Origin: Breoghania sp037026715
Lineage (GTDB): Bacteria > Pseudomonadota > Alphaproteobacteria > Rhizobiales > Stappiaceae
DNA: 64,000 nucleotides
Direction: 5' to 3'
NCBI RefSeq assembly: GCF_037026715.1
Contig: NZ_JBANCG010000001.1
Coordinates: forward strand, 649,975 to 713,974
The notes beneath the pieces were generated by a model that saw only the letters and a list, made by a program, of their open reading frames with translations, made no database searches and was not told the origin of the DNA. Shown here one piece after another: positions 42,878-52,662 of this stretch; positions within the stretch are counted from its first letter, which is position 1; each line of letters begins with the position of its first letter. A program made the translations under genes and the position numbers.

Positions 42878-43045
42878 CTACTTGATCTTGGCTTCCTTGA
42901 ACTCGACGTGCTTGCGCGCGATCGGGTCGTACTTCATCTTCGTCATCTTCTCGGTCATCGTGCGGCTGTTCTTCTTGGCCACGTAGAAGTAGCCGGTGTC
43001 AGCCGTCGAGTTCAGTCTGATCTTGATCGTCGTGGCCTTGGCCAT
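42878..43045 (-). CDS. rpmG: 50S ribosomal protein L33
   Basis: Large-subunit protein of 55 residues: MAKATTIKIRLNSTADTGYF, then YVAKKNSRTMTEKMTKMKYD and PIARKHVEFKEAKIK. It lacks the zinc-binding cysteines (C-minus form), as usual in alphaproteobacteria. ATG 43045 is the family start; a longer frame before it is not coding. Confidence 0.97.
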   Translation of the reverse strand: MAKATTIKIRLNSTADTGYFYVAKKNSRTMTEKMTKMKYDPIARKHVEFKEAKIK

Positions 43046-43225
43046 TGCCGTAATCCCTTGGGTAGACGCCCTCTCGGCCGGCATCCGGCGGAAGGGCCGG
43101 CGGAAGGGGAGGGCGATGGCATGAAATCGTGCGACAACCTACGCATCGGCGGTGCAAAGTCAAGCCGGCTCTTGCGCCGCGCCTTCCAGGGCGCGGGCAA
43201 AGGCGCCTGCGGAGGGCGCGGGCCT

Positions 43226-44407
43226 TCACACGCCCTCGGGGCTCGACATCCGGCGATAGGCCACGATGAGGTAGATCACGAAGAAGCCGCCGATCGTGTA
43301 GGGCATCGCCGCCGGATAGCCGGTGTTCAGCGCCGCGCCCATGCTCAGCGGGCCCGCCAGCATGCCGAGCGAGTACATCATCGCGAAGGCGGCGTTGGCC
43401 GACGCCAGGTCGGCTCCGGTGAAGCGGGCGCCCAGATGCGTCAGCCCCACGGTGTAGAGCCCGGCGATGATGCCGCCCCAGACGACGAGCAGCACGGAGA
43501 GCGCCGGCAGCGAGCTTCCCATGAAGGGAATGGCGATCGCGCCGGCGAGGCCCGCGAGCGCGCACAGCGCCAGCATCTGGCGGCGCTCGTAGCGGTCGGC
43601 CAGAAGGCCGAGCGGGACCTGCATGATGATGTTGCCGCCGACGAAGGCGGAGACCAGCAGCGCGGCCTGGCCCGGTTCCATCCCCAGATGCACGCCGTAG
43701 ATCGGCAGCAGCGACATGGAACCCGATTCCACCGAGCCGAAGACGAAACCGGCCAGCGTCGCCATGGGCGCGATGAGCAGGAAACGGACGAAGGGCGTGT
43801 CGTGTCCGCCGTCGAGCCGGGGGCTGGTGTCGCGCGCCAGCAGCACCGGTACGGCGGCGGCGAGAAGGATCGCCGAACCGATGGCGAAGGGCAGGGCGCC
43901 GAGGCTGCCGATGGCGGCGAACATGATCGGCCCTGCGACGAAGCCGATCGACAGGATGGTGGCATAGATTCCCATGACGAGGCCGCGCCGGCCGGCGGGC
44001 GCGAGCGCGTTGATCCAGAATTCGGAGAGCACGAAGGTGGCCGTGACAGCGCCGTGGAAGACGAGACGCAGCGGGAACCAGACCCAGAAAGCCTCGATCA
44101 CGTAGAAAAGGTAGAAGCTGAGGCCGGACACGATCACCATCCAGAAGGCGAGCCGGGCCGTGCCGACACGCTTTGCCATCGGCGTGACGAAGGGCGTGAC
44201 GGCGACGGAGGCGATGCCGGCGAATGCGGTGTTGATGCCGGTCCAGGCGGGCGAGACGCCGCGTGCCTCGAGAAGAAGGGCGAGGAGTGGGAGGCCGAGC
44301 CCGAGGGCAACGCCGACGGCGGTGATGGTCGAGATCGCGGCCGCAAGCCCGCGCCAACGCGCGCCCGGACTGATCAGCGGGGAATGACGCGGTTGCGCCT
44401 CGGTCAT
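43226..44407 (-). CDS. MFS transporter
   Basis: Inner-membrane secondary transporter of 393 residues with about twelve spans. MFS landmarks: an acidic/basic loop after span 2 (VTPMAKRVGTARLAF), the central loop (LLARDTSPRLDGGHDTPFVR) and the repeat signature GLLADRYERRQMLA between spans 8 and 9. The YcaD/UMF1-like layout gives no clue to substrate. It lies between rpmG and the NUDIX gene, as in related genomes. Confidence 0.9.
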   Translation of the reverse strand: MTEAQPRHSPLISPGARWRGLAAAISTITAVGVALGLGLPLLALLLEARGVSPAWTGINTAFAGIASVAVTPFVTPMAKRVGTARLAFWMVIVSGLSFYLFYVIEAFWVWFPLRLVFHGAVTATFVLSEFWINALAPAGRRGLVMGIYATILSIGFVAGPIMFAAIGSLGALPFAIGSAILLAAAVPVLLARDTSPRLDGGHDTPFVRFLLIAPMATLAGFVFGSVESGSMSLLPIYGVHLGMEPGQAALLVSAFVGGNIIMQVPLGLLADRYERRQMLALCALAGLAGAIAIPFMGSSLPALSVLLVVWGGIIAGLYTVGLTHLGARFTGADLASANAAFAMMYSLGMLAGPLSMGAALNTGYPAAMPYTIGGFFVIYLIVAYRRMSSPEGV

Positions 44408-44523
44408 CGTCTCGGATCCTTGGACGGGCTGTCGCTCCTATCTGGAGCGAAACGCGATGGGAGGCAAGGGAGGCGTGCCGAGGCGGCGCTGGAGAGATTG
44501 GTTCAATTCACGGTTGGTGCGGC

Positions 44524-44730
44524 ACATGTGGCCCATCCTTCGAGACGCCCGCTGATGCGGGCTCCTCAGGATGACGTTGTGGGGTGTGTTGGTTTCGGTG
44601 TGAGCGCCGATTGCTTCGTGGTGCGTGTTGCGGGCGTCGTGGTCCGTGTTGCTGTCTTCTCTGAAATCAACCACACATACAACGTCATCCTGAGGAGCGC
44701 TCGCAAGAGCGCGTCTCGAAGGATGGGCCG
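44524..44730. repeat. CCTTCGAGACG hairpin pair, uninterrupted
   Basis: CCATCCTTCGAGACGCCCGC...CCTCAGGATGACGTTG on the left and CAACGTCATCCTGAGGAGCG...GTCTCGAAGGATGGGCC on the right face each other over about 105 bases. It is the intact form of the composite that is broken at 16187 and 38883, and the main content of the 44408-44819 gap. Confidence 0.85.
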
Positions 44731-44819
44731 CGAGCGGAGAGACCCGCGATCCGGTTCCGCCACGCGATCGGAGAGCCCGAGAACCGGCGATCTCCTCGCC
44801 GACCTAATCCCCGCCGTCC

Positions 44820-45560
44820 TCACACCTCTTTGCGCACGAAGCCCTTGCGTTGCCAGTAATAGAAGGGCACGGGCGTTGCCGGGTCGAGCTCGGGGTCGTC
44901 GATCAGGCGCTTCTGCAGTTCCTCGATGATGGTGAGCGTGATGGCCGGCAGCTCCAGCGACTTGGCTTCCTCAAGGCTCAGCCAGCACAGCTCTTCAAGC
45001 TCGCCCGTGGGACCCGTTCCCTCCGGCAGCCGATCGCAGATGGCGTCGGCCCACACGGCCAGGAAGCGCGTGTCGAAGCGGCGCGGACGGCGCGGCGGCG
45101 TGATGGCGCGGGCGATGAAGCGGAAGGGCTTCAGATCGAGCGAGATGCCGCGCGAGGCGAAGGGCGCGAACTCCGCGTTCGGCTTCCACTGCGCATCGTC
45201 CTTATTCCCGATGAAGACGCCCGCCTCCTCATAGGTTTCGCGGATGGCGGCGACCGCGAAGGCGCGCGCGCGGGCCTCGCCCTTGCGGTGCTTCATCTGC
45301 TCCATCAGCTTCGATTTCACCGGCGCCTCGTAATCGCCGGTGACGGGGACACGGGAATCGGCCGGATCGACCCGGCCGCCGGGAAAGACGAACTTGCCGG
45401 GCATGAACTTGTGCCGGGTGTGGCGGCGGCCCATCAGAACCTGCGGTTCGCCGCCGGCGGCACGGTCGAGGATCAGAAGCGTTGCGGCATCGCGCGGGCG
45501 CACATTTTCGTAGTCCATCCGCCTCTCGGCGGAACTCAAACGCTCAACGAGATTGGTCAT
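44820..45560 (-). CDS. NUDIX hydrolase
   Basis: Hydrolyses nucleoside diphosphates linked to another moiety. The 246 residues have a NUDIX box split over GGRVDPADSR and AFAVAAIRETYEEAGVFIG. The central part has a longer insertion than in standard NUDIX boxes, as in RNA-pyrophosphohydrolase-unrelated COG0494 relatives of this gene cluster. Its start overlaps the DUF983 stop by four bases. Substrate unknown. Confidence 0.88.
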   Translation of the reverse strand: MTNLVERLSSAERRMDYENVRPRDAATLLILDRAAGGEPQVLMGRRHTRHKFMPGKFVFPGGRVDPADSRVPVTGDYEAPVKSKLMEQMKHRKGEARARAFAVAAIRETYEEAGVFIGNKDDAQWKPNAEFAPFASRGISLDLKPFRFIARAITPPRRPRRFDTRFLAVWADAICDRLPEGTGPTGELEELCWLSLEEAKSLELPAITLTIIEELQKRLIDDPELDPATPVPFYYWQRKGFVRKEV

Positions 45561-46021
45561 GCGCCGCTGGAACCTCCCTGTTCCCCTGCCATGAGGGCAT
45601 AGTCATCTTCCGCATTCGGATCGAAGCCATGCATGTAAAGGGCCCATTGCAGACCGACAAGCGCACCCTTGATCGGCGGCAGCATCAACAGGGCCAGCAG
45701 GGTGGAGAACGGGATCCACATCACCATGTGCAGCCACAGCGGCGGCTCGAACGCGGCCTCCACGCCCAGCACCACCGAGATCAGCACATGGCCGAGGATC
45801 AGGATGGTGAAATAGGGCGGCGCGTCGTCGGCGCGGTGATGGAAAAGTTCTTCCCCGCAGGTCTCGCATACGGGGCGGACCTTGAGGTAGCGCTCGAAAA
45901 TGCGGCCCTGGCCACACCGAGGACAGCGGCACAGCGCGCCGCGCTTCATCGCCTGGGCAAGATCCCGCTTGGGCAGCGGAGGAGGTTCAACCCCCGCGCC
46001 GCCCCTTATTTCTACCGACAT
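45557..46021 (-). CDS. DUF983 family zinc-ribbon membrane protein
   Basis: A 154-residue protein with an N-terminal zinc ribbon (CRCPRCGQGRIF... CETCGEEL) and two membrane spans (PPYFTILILGHVLISVVLGV and WLHMVMWIPFSTLLALLML). Function unknown. ATG 46021 (MSVEIRGGAG) lies 35 bases inside the 3' end of rnr in another frame, so translation is probably coupled. Followed by the NUDIX gene with an ATGA overlap. Confidence 0.85.
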   Translation of the reverse strand: MSVEIRGGAGVEPPPLPKRDLAQAMKRGALCRCPRCGQGRIFERYLKVRPVCETCGEELFHHRADDAPPYFTILILGHVLISVVLGVEAAFEPPLWLHMVMWIPFSTLLALLMLPPIKGALVGLQWALYMHGFDPNAEDDYALMAGEQGGSSGA

Positions 46022-48314
46022 TGCCTTTTCCCTTCCTCCCGGCAGCAGCAGGCCTGCCTGCGGACTGCCCCTTTCGGGGCCCCTTGGCAGACAGCGGGCG
46101 TCCCTTGCCCGCATGTCCCCGCAAGGGGCGGCCCTCGATGCCCTCGCTCAACATTTCGAAACGCAGCGCGCCGGCGAGCGGTGCGGCTTCCACCAGCTTC
46201 ACCTCCACGCGACTGCCGAGCCGATATGTCTCGCCCGTCGTCCTCCCGACAAGGGCATGCGACCTTTCGTCATAGTGGTAGTAATCCGCGCCCAGTGTCG
46301 CGGCCGGAATGAAGCCGTCCGCGCCGGTCTCGTCGAGCTGGACGAACAGCCCGGACTTGGTGACGCCGGCGATGCGGCCGGTAAAGCGCGCGCCGATGCG
46401 GTCGCACAGCCAGTGGGCGATGAGCCGGTCGATGGTCGAGCGTTCGGCCTTCATGGCCTGGCGTTCGGTCGCGGAAATCTCCGAGCCGATCGCCTCCAGC
46501 TTGTTCTCCACCGCCTCGGGCAGACCGTCGTCGCCGAGATCGAGCGCGCGGATCAGGCCGCGATGGACGATGAGGTCGGAATAGCGCCGGATCGGCGAGG
46601 TGAAGTGGGCGTAGCGGCGCAGGTTCAGGCCGAAATGGCCGATATTGCCCGGCGCGTATTCGGCCTGTGCCTGCGAGCGCAGAACCACGGTGTTGACCAG
46701 TTCCGCGTTCGGCGTGTCCACCACCCGCTTCAGGATGCCGTTGAAATGGCTGGGCCTGAGGTTGCCGGCCTTGGGCAGGGAGATGTCGAGGGTGGAGAGG
46801 AAATCGCGCAGCGATTCCAGCTTCTCCGGGCTGGAGGCATCGTGGATGCGGTAAAGCAGCGGCGTGCGCTTCTTTTCCAGCGTCTCGGCCGCCGCCACGT
46901 TCGCCTGGATCATGAATTCCTCGACGAGCTTGTGCGCATCGAGGCGGTCCGGCACCACAACGCGGTCGACGAGGCCGTCCTTCGTCAGCAGCACCTTGCG
47001 TTCCGGCAAGTCGAGATCGAGCGGCTCGCGCGCATCGCGGCCGCGCTTCAGGCAGGCGTAAGCGCCCCACAACGGCTTCAGGATGGTGTCGAGCAGCGGG
47101 CCGGTCTTGTCGTCCGGGCGTCCGTCGATGGCGTCCTGCGCCTGCTGGTAGGCGAGCTTGGCGGCCGAGCGCATGATGATGCGGTGGAACGTGTGGCTCT
47201 TCTTGCGCCCGTCGGCGCCGAAGATCATGCGCACGGCCATGGAGGGGCGGTCCTCGCCCTCGCGCAGCGAGCACAGGTCGTTGGAGATGCGTTCCGGCAG
47301 CATCGGGATGACGCGGTCGGGGAAATAGACCGAATTGCCGCGAAGATGCGCCTCGCGGTCCATCGCCGAACCGGGCCGCACATAGGCGGCGACGTCGGCG
47401 ATAGCGACGGTAACGATCCAGCCGTCCGGGTTTTCCGGATCGGGGTCGGCCTCGGCGTGGATGGCGTCGTCGTGGTCCTTGGCGTCGGGCGGATCGATGG
47501 TGACGAGCGGCAGGGCGCGCCAGTCCTCACGGCCCTTTGGGCTCACCGGCTTTGCGCGTTCCGCCTCCTCCAGCACGCCTTCAGGGAAGACATGGCGGAT
47601 GCCGTATTCGTGGAGCGCGATCATCGAGATCGCCTTTTCCGACTTCATCGAGCCGATGCGCTCGATCACTTTCGCCTTCGGCATGCCGTAGCGGCCGGTG
47701 CGCGTCGTCTCCACGGCGACGAGGTCGTCGTCTTTCGCCTCGTCCAGATCGGCGATGTCGATCGGCAGTTCCTTCTGCTTGCGGTCGACGGGAACGAGGC
47801 GGGCGACGGGATCGCCTTCCTTCAGGCGGATGACGCCGAGAAGGGAGGTCTGCTGGCGCTCCAGAAGCTTGATGACGCGCACCACATGAGCCGCCTCGCT
47901 GCCCGGATCGCCGTCGGTGAGGCGTACGAGCGCGCGGTCGCCGACGCCGGGCTGCGGCATGTTGCGGTGACGGTCGGGGATGACGAGGACGGTCGGCACG
48001 GGGCCATCCTCCTCGTACCAGCGCGCCGGCTGGCCGATGAGCTCGCCGTCGGCATCGCGGCCGGTGAGATTGGCGACGAAGACCGGCGGCAGCGAGCCGG
48101 GCGTGGCGAGGCGGCGGTGGCGCTTTTCGACCAGACCTTCCTCCGCCAGCTCTCGCAGCAGCTGCTTCAGGCCGATCTTGGCCGCACCCGACAGGCCGAA
48201 GGCGCGGGCGATCTCGCGTTTTCCGGCCTTGCCCGGATTTTCGGCGACGAATGCGAGAATTTCCTCGCGGGAGGGGAGGTCGTCGTCCCTCCGGCGGGAC
48301 TTGCGAGATGCCAA
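45987..48314 (-). CDS. rnr: ribonuclease R
   Basis: Processive 3'-5' exoribonuclease for structured RNA. The 775 residues carry an N-terminal helix-turn-helix region (REEILAFVAENPGKAGKREI), cold-shock domains, the RNB catalytic core with DPPDAKDHDDAIHAEADPD (metal aspartates) and SAMDREAHLRGNSVYFPDRV, a C-terminal S1 domain (RFTGRIAGVTKSGLFVQLDE), and a basic Lys/Arg/Gly tail. It lies 12 bases downstream of topA on the same strand. Confidence 0.96.
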   Translation of the reverse strand: MASRKSRRRDDDLPSREEILAFVAENPGKAGKREIARAFGLSGAAKIGLKQLLRELAEEGLVEKRHRRLATPGSLPPVFVANLTGRDADGELIGQPARWYEEDGPVPTVLVIPDRHRNMPQPGVGDRALVRLTDGDPGSEAAHVVRVIKLLERQQTSLLGVIRLKEGDPVARLVPVDRKQKELPIDIADLDEAKDDDLVAVETTRTGRYGMPKAKVIERIGSMKSEKAISMIALHEYGIRHVFPEGVLEEAERAKPVSPKGREDWRALPLVTIDPPDAKDHDDAIHAEADPDPENPDGWIVTVAIADVAAYVRPGSAMDREAHLRGNSVYFPDRVIPMLPERISNDLCSLREGEDRPSMAVRMIFGADGRKKSHTFHRIIMRSAAKLAYQQAQDAIDGRPDDKTGPLLDTILKPLWGAYACLKRGRDAREPLDLDLPERKVLLTKDGLVDRVVVPDRLDAHKLVEEFMIQANVAAAETLEKKRTPLLYRIHDASSPEKLESLRDFLSTLDISLPKAGNLRPSHFNGILKRVVDTPNAELVNTVVLRSQAQAEYAPGNIGHFGLNLRRYAHFTSPIRRYSDLIVHRGLIRALDLGDDGLPEAVENKLEAIGSEISATERQAMKAERSTIDRLIAHWLCDRIGARFTGRIAGVTKSGLFVQLDETGADGFIPAATLGADYYHYDERSHALVGRTTGETYRLGSRVEVKLVEAAPLAGALRFEMLSEGIEGRPLRGHAGKGRPLSAKGPRKGQSAGRPAAAGRKGKGNVGRNKGRRGG

Positions 48315-48326
48315 CTTGTGCCTTGC

Positions 48327-51001
48327 CTATTCCGTATCCGTCTTCGCTCCAGCCTTTGATTTGGTCTTGGAGGCGGACGTTGTTTTCTTCGTGGTTGTCT
48401 TCTTCGCGGCGGCAGACTTGGTCGCCGTCTTCTTCGCCGCCGGTTTCTTCGCGGCCGTCTTCTTGGCCGCGGGCTTCTTGCCCGACTTGCCAGCCTTGGC
48501 CGTGATCAGCTCGACAGCCTGTTCCATGGTCACAGACGCCGGGTCGGTGTCGCGCGGCAGCGTGGCGTTGACCTTGCCGTGGTTGACGTAAGGCCCGTAA
48601 CGGCCGTCGCGCACGGTGACCGGTCCGCCGAGATCGGGGTGGTCGCCGAGTTCCTTCAGCGCCGCCGGCGTCGCCCGTCCGCGCCCGCCCTTGGCGGCCT
48701 TCTGGGCCAGCGCATCGACGGCGCGGTTGATGCCGACCTCGAAGACCTCGTCAACGCTGTCGAGATTGGCGTAGGTTCCGTCATGCAGCACGAAGGGACC
48801 GTAGCGGCCGATGCCTGCGGAAATGGGCTTTCCGGTTTCCGGATGCAAGCCACCTCGCGCGGAAGCCGGAGCAGCCTGAGGGCCTTTTCAAGGTCCATCG
48901 CCTCGGCCGACCAGCCCTTGGGCAGCGATGCGCGCTTTGGCTTGGCCTCCTCGCCGAGCTGGACATAGGGGCCGAAACGACCGGAGCGGAGCGTCACGTC
49001 CTGCCCGGTTTCGGGATCCTGACCGAGCACCTTCGGACCGTCGGCGGCAACGCCAGCCTCGTCCTCGCCGTTGACGCCAAGCTGGCGGGTGTAGCGGCAT
49101 TCCGGATAGTTGGAGCAGCCGACGAAGGAGCCGTAGCGGCCGATCTTCAGGGAAAGCTGGCCGGTGCCGCAGACCGGGCAGACGCGCGGGTCCTTGCCTT
49201 CCTCGGCTTCAGGGAAGATGTGCGCGGCGAGGATCTCGTTCAACGCGTCGATGACCTGCGAGACGCGCAGGTCCTTGATGTCGTCGACGGTCGCGGAGAA
49301 GTCGTTCCAGAAGTCGCGCAGCACGTCCTTCCAGTTCAGCTCGTTGGCCGAGATCTTGTCGAGTTTCTCCTCCAGATCCGCGGTGAAATCGTATTCCACG
49401 TAGCGGTTGAAGAAGCTCTCCAGGAAGGCGGTGACGAGCCGGCCCTTGTCGTCGGGGATGAGGCGCTTCTTGTCGAGCACCACGTAGTCGCGGTCGCGCA
49501 GCGTCTGCAGCGTGGAGGCATAGGTGGAGGGACGGCCGATGCCGAGCTCTTCCATCTTCTTGACCAGCGTGGCTTCGGTGAAGCGCGGCGGCGGCTCGGT
49601 GAAGTGCTGGTTGGCCTCGATCGCCTTCTCGATTTCCTGCGGGGTCAGCGTCTCGTTCGCATCCATCGGCGGCAGGCGGCGCGATTCCTCGTCGTCGTCA
49701 TCGTCGCGGCCCTCCTGATAGAGCGTCAGGAAGCCGTCGAAGCGGATGACCGAGCCGGTGGCGCGCAGCTGCGCGGCCTTCGATCCGGAGGTCGCGTCGA
49801 TGTCGACGGTGGTGCGCTCGATGGTCGCCGATTCCATCTGGCTGGCGATGGTGCGCTTCCAGACCAGTTCATAGAGGCGGGCCTGGTCGTCGTCGAGGAA
49901 GCGGCGCATGTCCTTGGGCAGGCGGGACATGTCGGTCGGGCGGATGGCCTCGTGGGCCTCCTGCGCGTTCTTGGCCTTGGTGGAATAGTGGCGCGGCTTT
50001 TCCGGCACGTACTTCTCGCCGAATTCGCGGGCGATGAGCGAGCGCGCCCCGGCGATCGCTTCGCCGGCGATCTGCACGCCGTCGGTACGCATGTAGGTGA
50101 TGAGACCCACCGTTTCGCCGCCAAGATTGATGCCCTCGTACAATCGCTGCGCGACCTGCATGGTGCGCGAGGCGGCAAAGCCGAGCTTGCGCGAGGCTTC
50201 CTGCTGCAACGTGGAGGTGGTGAACGGCGCATACGGATTGCGCTTGGTGGGCTTGGATTCGACCGAGGCCACCTTGAAGGAGGCGCCCTCCAGCATGGTG
50301 CGGATGGCGGTCGCCTGTTCCTCGCCGGCGATGTCGAGGCGGCCGATCTTCTTGCCGTCGAATTCGGTGAGGCGGGCTTGGACGGGATCGCCCTTGGCGG
50401 TGGTCAGGTTCGCCAGGATCGACCAGTATTCCTGCGCGACGAAGCGCTCGATCTCGGCCTCGCGGTCGCAGATGAGGCGCAGCGCCACGGACTGCACGCG
50501 GCCGGCCGAACGCGCTCCCGGCAGCTTGCGCCACAGAACCGGCGAGAGCGTGAAGCCGACCAGATAGTCGAGAGCGCGGCGGGCCAGATAGGCCTCGACC
50601 AGCGGCTCGTCGATGGCACGCGGATGGGCCATCGCTTCCAGAATCGCGCTCTTGGTGATGGCGTTGAAGACGACGCGCTCCACCGGCTTGTCCTTCAGCG
50701 CCTTCTTGTCGCGCAGCACCTGCAACACGTGCCAGGAAATGGCCTCTCCCTCGCGGTCGGGGTCAGTTGCGAGGACGAGCCGGTCGGCTCCCTTGACCGC
50801 CTGGGCGATCTCGTTGAGACGCTTCTGCGACTTGGAATCAACGGCCCAGCTCATGTCGAAGTCTTCGTCCGGCCGTACGGATCCGTCCTTGGGGGGCAGG
50901 TCGCGCACGTGTCCGTAGGAGGCCAGGACGAGATAGTCCGAACCGAGATACTTGTTGATTGTCTTGGCCTTGGCCGGCGATTCGACGATGACGACGTTCA
51001 T
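48327..51001 (-). pseudogene. topA: DNA topoisomerase I, split by a single-base frameshift
   Basis: Relaxes negative supercoils. The main frame holds the toprim domain (MNVVIVESPAKAKTINKYLG, LATDPDREGEAISWHV), active-site Tyr303 in GLITYMRTDG and one Cys4 zinc finger (CPVCGTGQ... CSNYPEC). At about 48850-48856 the reading frame breaks. REVA should continue G-x-HPETGKPISAGIGRYGPF, and that sequence follows in the next frame to a Lys/Ala-rich tail ending at 48327. GTGGCTTGCAT instead of GTGGGCTTGCAT explains it as one lost G. All catalytic parts precede the break. I label it pseudogene only for the frameshift; topA is normally essential, so a sequencing or assembly error, or a tolerated truncation, is likely. 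Confidence 0.9.
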
Positions 51002-51255
51002 GTATGCCTGGGACAAATATGCGTTTTAACTGAAGGACTTGCGGCAACATTGCCGCCCGCCCGGACGAGGGGTCGGATCGCACGGACATTCCAAGATCGG
51101 ACGGGCGCTGTCAAATGACCTGTTCTTGGCCTCTTGTCCAGCGTTGCGGCGTCGCTTGATCTTGCCTTGTCAAAAGCGCTAAGGTTGTAGTCATAGAGAT
51201 TTACAATTTTTAGTTTCATCGGCAGATCTGTTCGATCGCCATCTCGAGGGTATTC

Positions 51256-51426
51256 ATGACCGCCCAGAGGCCTCCCGACGTTAAGGAAACCCGGCATTAC
51301 ATCGCCCGCATGTGCCGGGAAATGCGTGACATGGCCCGCAACATCGACCTGCCGATGCTGGCCTATCTGCTCGACATGGCCCGGATCGAGGCCGATCCGG
51401 ACGAGGGCAACACGGAAGCCCGGTAG
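51256..51426 (+). CDS. small conserved-type helical protein
   Basis: A 56-residue frame on the opposite strand between topA and dprA: MTAQRPPDVKETRHYIARMC, then helices REMRDMARNIDLP and MLAYLLDMARIEADPD and an acidic end. Codon use fits the neighbours (G/C third positions), and GAGGG lies upstream of the ATG. I recall similar short proteins at this place in other Hyphomicrobiales, without a known function. No membrane span or signal. Confidence 0.7.
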   Translation: MTAQRPPDVKETRHYIARMCREMRDMARNIDLPMLAYLLDMARIEADPDEGNTEAR

Positions 51427-51481
51427 CCGGGCCTGCCGGCGCCGGCTGTCGGAGGATGAGCGCACGCCAGGAGCGATGCGT

Positions 51482-52636
51482 TCACCCGGAGAGGGAAACC
51501 CTGTTCGGCGGATGGCGTTCCAGCCGGCCGGCGAGTTCCAGCTCCAGAAGCACGATATGAACCACGCTGACGCTCAGATCGGTATGGCGGATCAGTTCGT
51601 CAACACCGACGGGCGTGAGGCCGAGCGCCTCGACGATCCGGCGGCGGGCATCGCTGCTGACGTCGTCGGGCGTGAAGCCGTGTTCGTGGCCGGGCTCTTC
51701 CACCAGAGGCGGAAGCGGCGGCAGGGCGCGGCCGACGTCGAGGGCGGCCATCACGTCCTCGGCATGGCGCACCAGTACCGCGCCGTCGCGGATGAGGGCG
51801 TTGCAGCCGTCGCAGCGCGGATCGAGCGGGGAACCGGGAACGGCGAGCACGTCGCGGCCCTGTTCGGCGGCAAAGCGTGCAGTATGGAGCGATCCGGAGC
51901 GGCGTGCCGCCTCCACCAGCACCACGCCGTGCGAAATGCCCGAGATAAGCCGGTTGCGGCGGGGAAAGTCGCGCGAGCGCGGCTGCCAGCCCGGCGGCAT
52001 CTCGCTGACCCAGGCGCCGCCTTCCGCAACGATGCGGGCGGCGAGCCCCTCGTTGTCGGGCGGGTAGAGATGGCCGAGGCCTCCGGCAAAGACCGCGACC
52101 GTGCCGCTTCTGAGGCTTGCGGAGTGGGCGGCGGCATCGATGCCGCGGGCAAGTCCGGAGACGACGATGAAGCCGGCCGCCCCCAGATCCCCTGCGATCT
52201 GGCCTGCGATCTTGGAACCGGCGAGCGAGCAGTTGCGCGCGCCGACGATCGCCACGGGGGGATGGCGCTCGGCAAAGAGCCCGGCACCGCCCTTCATGGC
52301 GAGAAGCGGCGGCGGGCCGTCGATATGGCGCAGCAGGGGCGGATAGTCCGGCTCGCCCAGCGCCACGAGGCGGGCGTCGAGGCTCGCGAGGTGTTCCAGT
52401 TCGTCGAGCGCTTCGGTGACGGGGCAGATGAGGATGGGGCGCCGCGCGCCGCCGCGTCGCGAAAGGTCGGGCAGCGCGTCGAGGGCGGCTTCGGCCGAGC
52501 CGTAATGGTTGAGAAGCGTGCGGAAGGTGGCGGGACCGACGTTTTCCGATCTGATCAGCCGCAGCCATGCCAGCTTCTGGCGGTCGCTTAATACACGCCC
52601 CGATGCGGGGGCTGGCGCTGGCGGCGTCTCGACCAT
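51482..52636 (-). CDS. dprA: DNA-processing protein DprA
   Basis: Binds single-stranded DNA and loads RecA during natural transformation or related recombination. In 384 residues: an N-terminal SAM-like region (LAWLRLIRSENVGPATFRTL), the Rossmann core with VAIVGARNCSLAGSKIAG, VVSGLARGIDAAAHSASL, and GSPLDPRCDGCNALI, and a C-terminal winged helix (about 325-384). ATG 52636 has AAAGGAGA at the right spacing; the longer frame overlaps plsY and is not coding. Confidence 0.95.
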   Translation of the reverse strand: MVETPPAPAPASGRVLSDRQKLAWLRLIRSENVGPATFRTLLNHYGSAEAALDALPDLSRRGGARRPILICPVTEALDELEHLASLDARLVALGEPDYPPLLRHIDGPPPLLAMKGGAGLFAERHPPVAIVGARNCSLAGSKIAGQIAGDLGAAGFIVVSGLARGIDAAAHSASLRSGTVAVFAGGLGHLYPPDNEGLAARIVAEGGAWVSEMPPGWQPRSRDFPRRNRLISGISHGVVLVEAARRSGSLHTARFAAEQGRDVLAVPGSPLDPRCDGCNALIRDGAVLVRHAEDVMAALDVGRALPPLPPLVEEPGHEHGFTPDDVSSDARRRIVEALGLTPVGVDELIRHTDLSVSVVHIVLLELELAGRLERHPPNRVSLSG

Positions 52637-52662
52637 CCGGTCTCCTTTATGTCGTGGCGAGG

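Noticed and set aside
42908..44929. A 673-codon open frame opposite the MFS transporter and rpmG
   Set aside because: Covers two real genes on the other strand plus repeat DNA; composition (Gly, Asp, Arg, Glu, His) is antisense-like.
45900..48359. An 819-codon open frame opposite rnr
   Set aside because: Antisense shadow of a strongly conserved gene; no motif.
48656..48848. Programmed frameshifting in topA
   Set aside because: No slippery heptamer or downstream stimulatory structure is evident at the break; a lost base explains it more simply.
49220..51118. A 632-codon open frame opposite topA
   Set aside because: Shadow of topA on the complementary strand; no family motif, composition dominated by Gly/Val/Leu/His/Arg of antisense origin.
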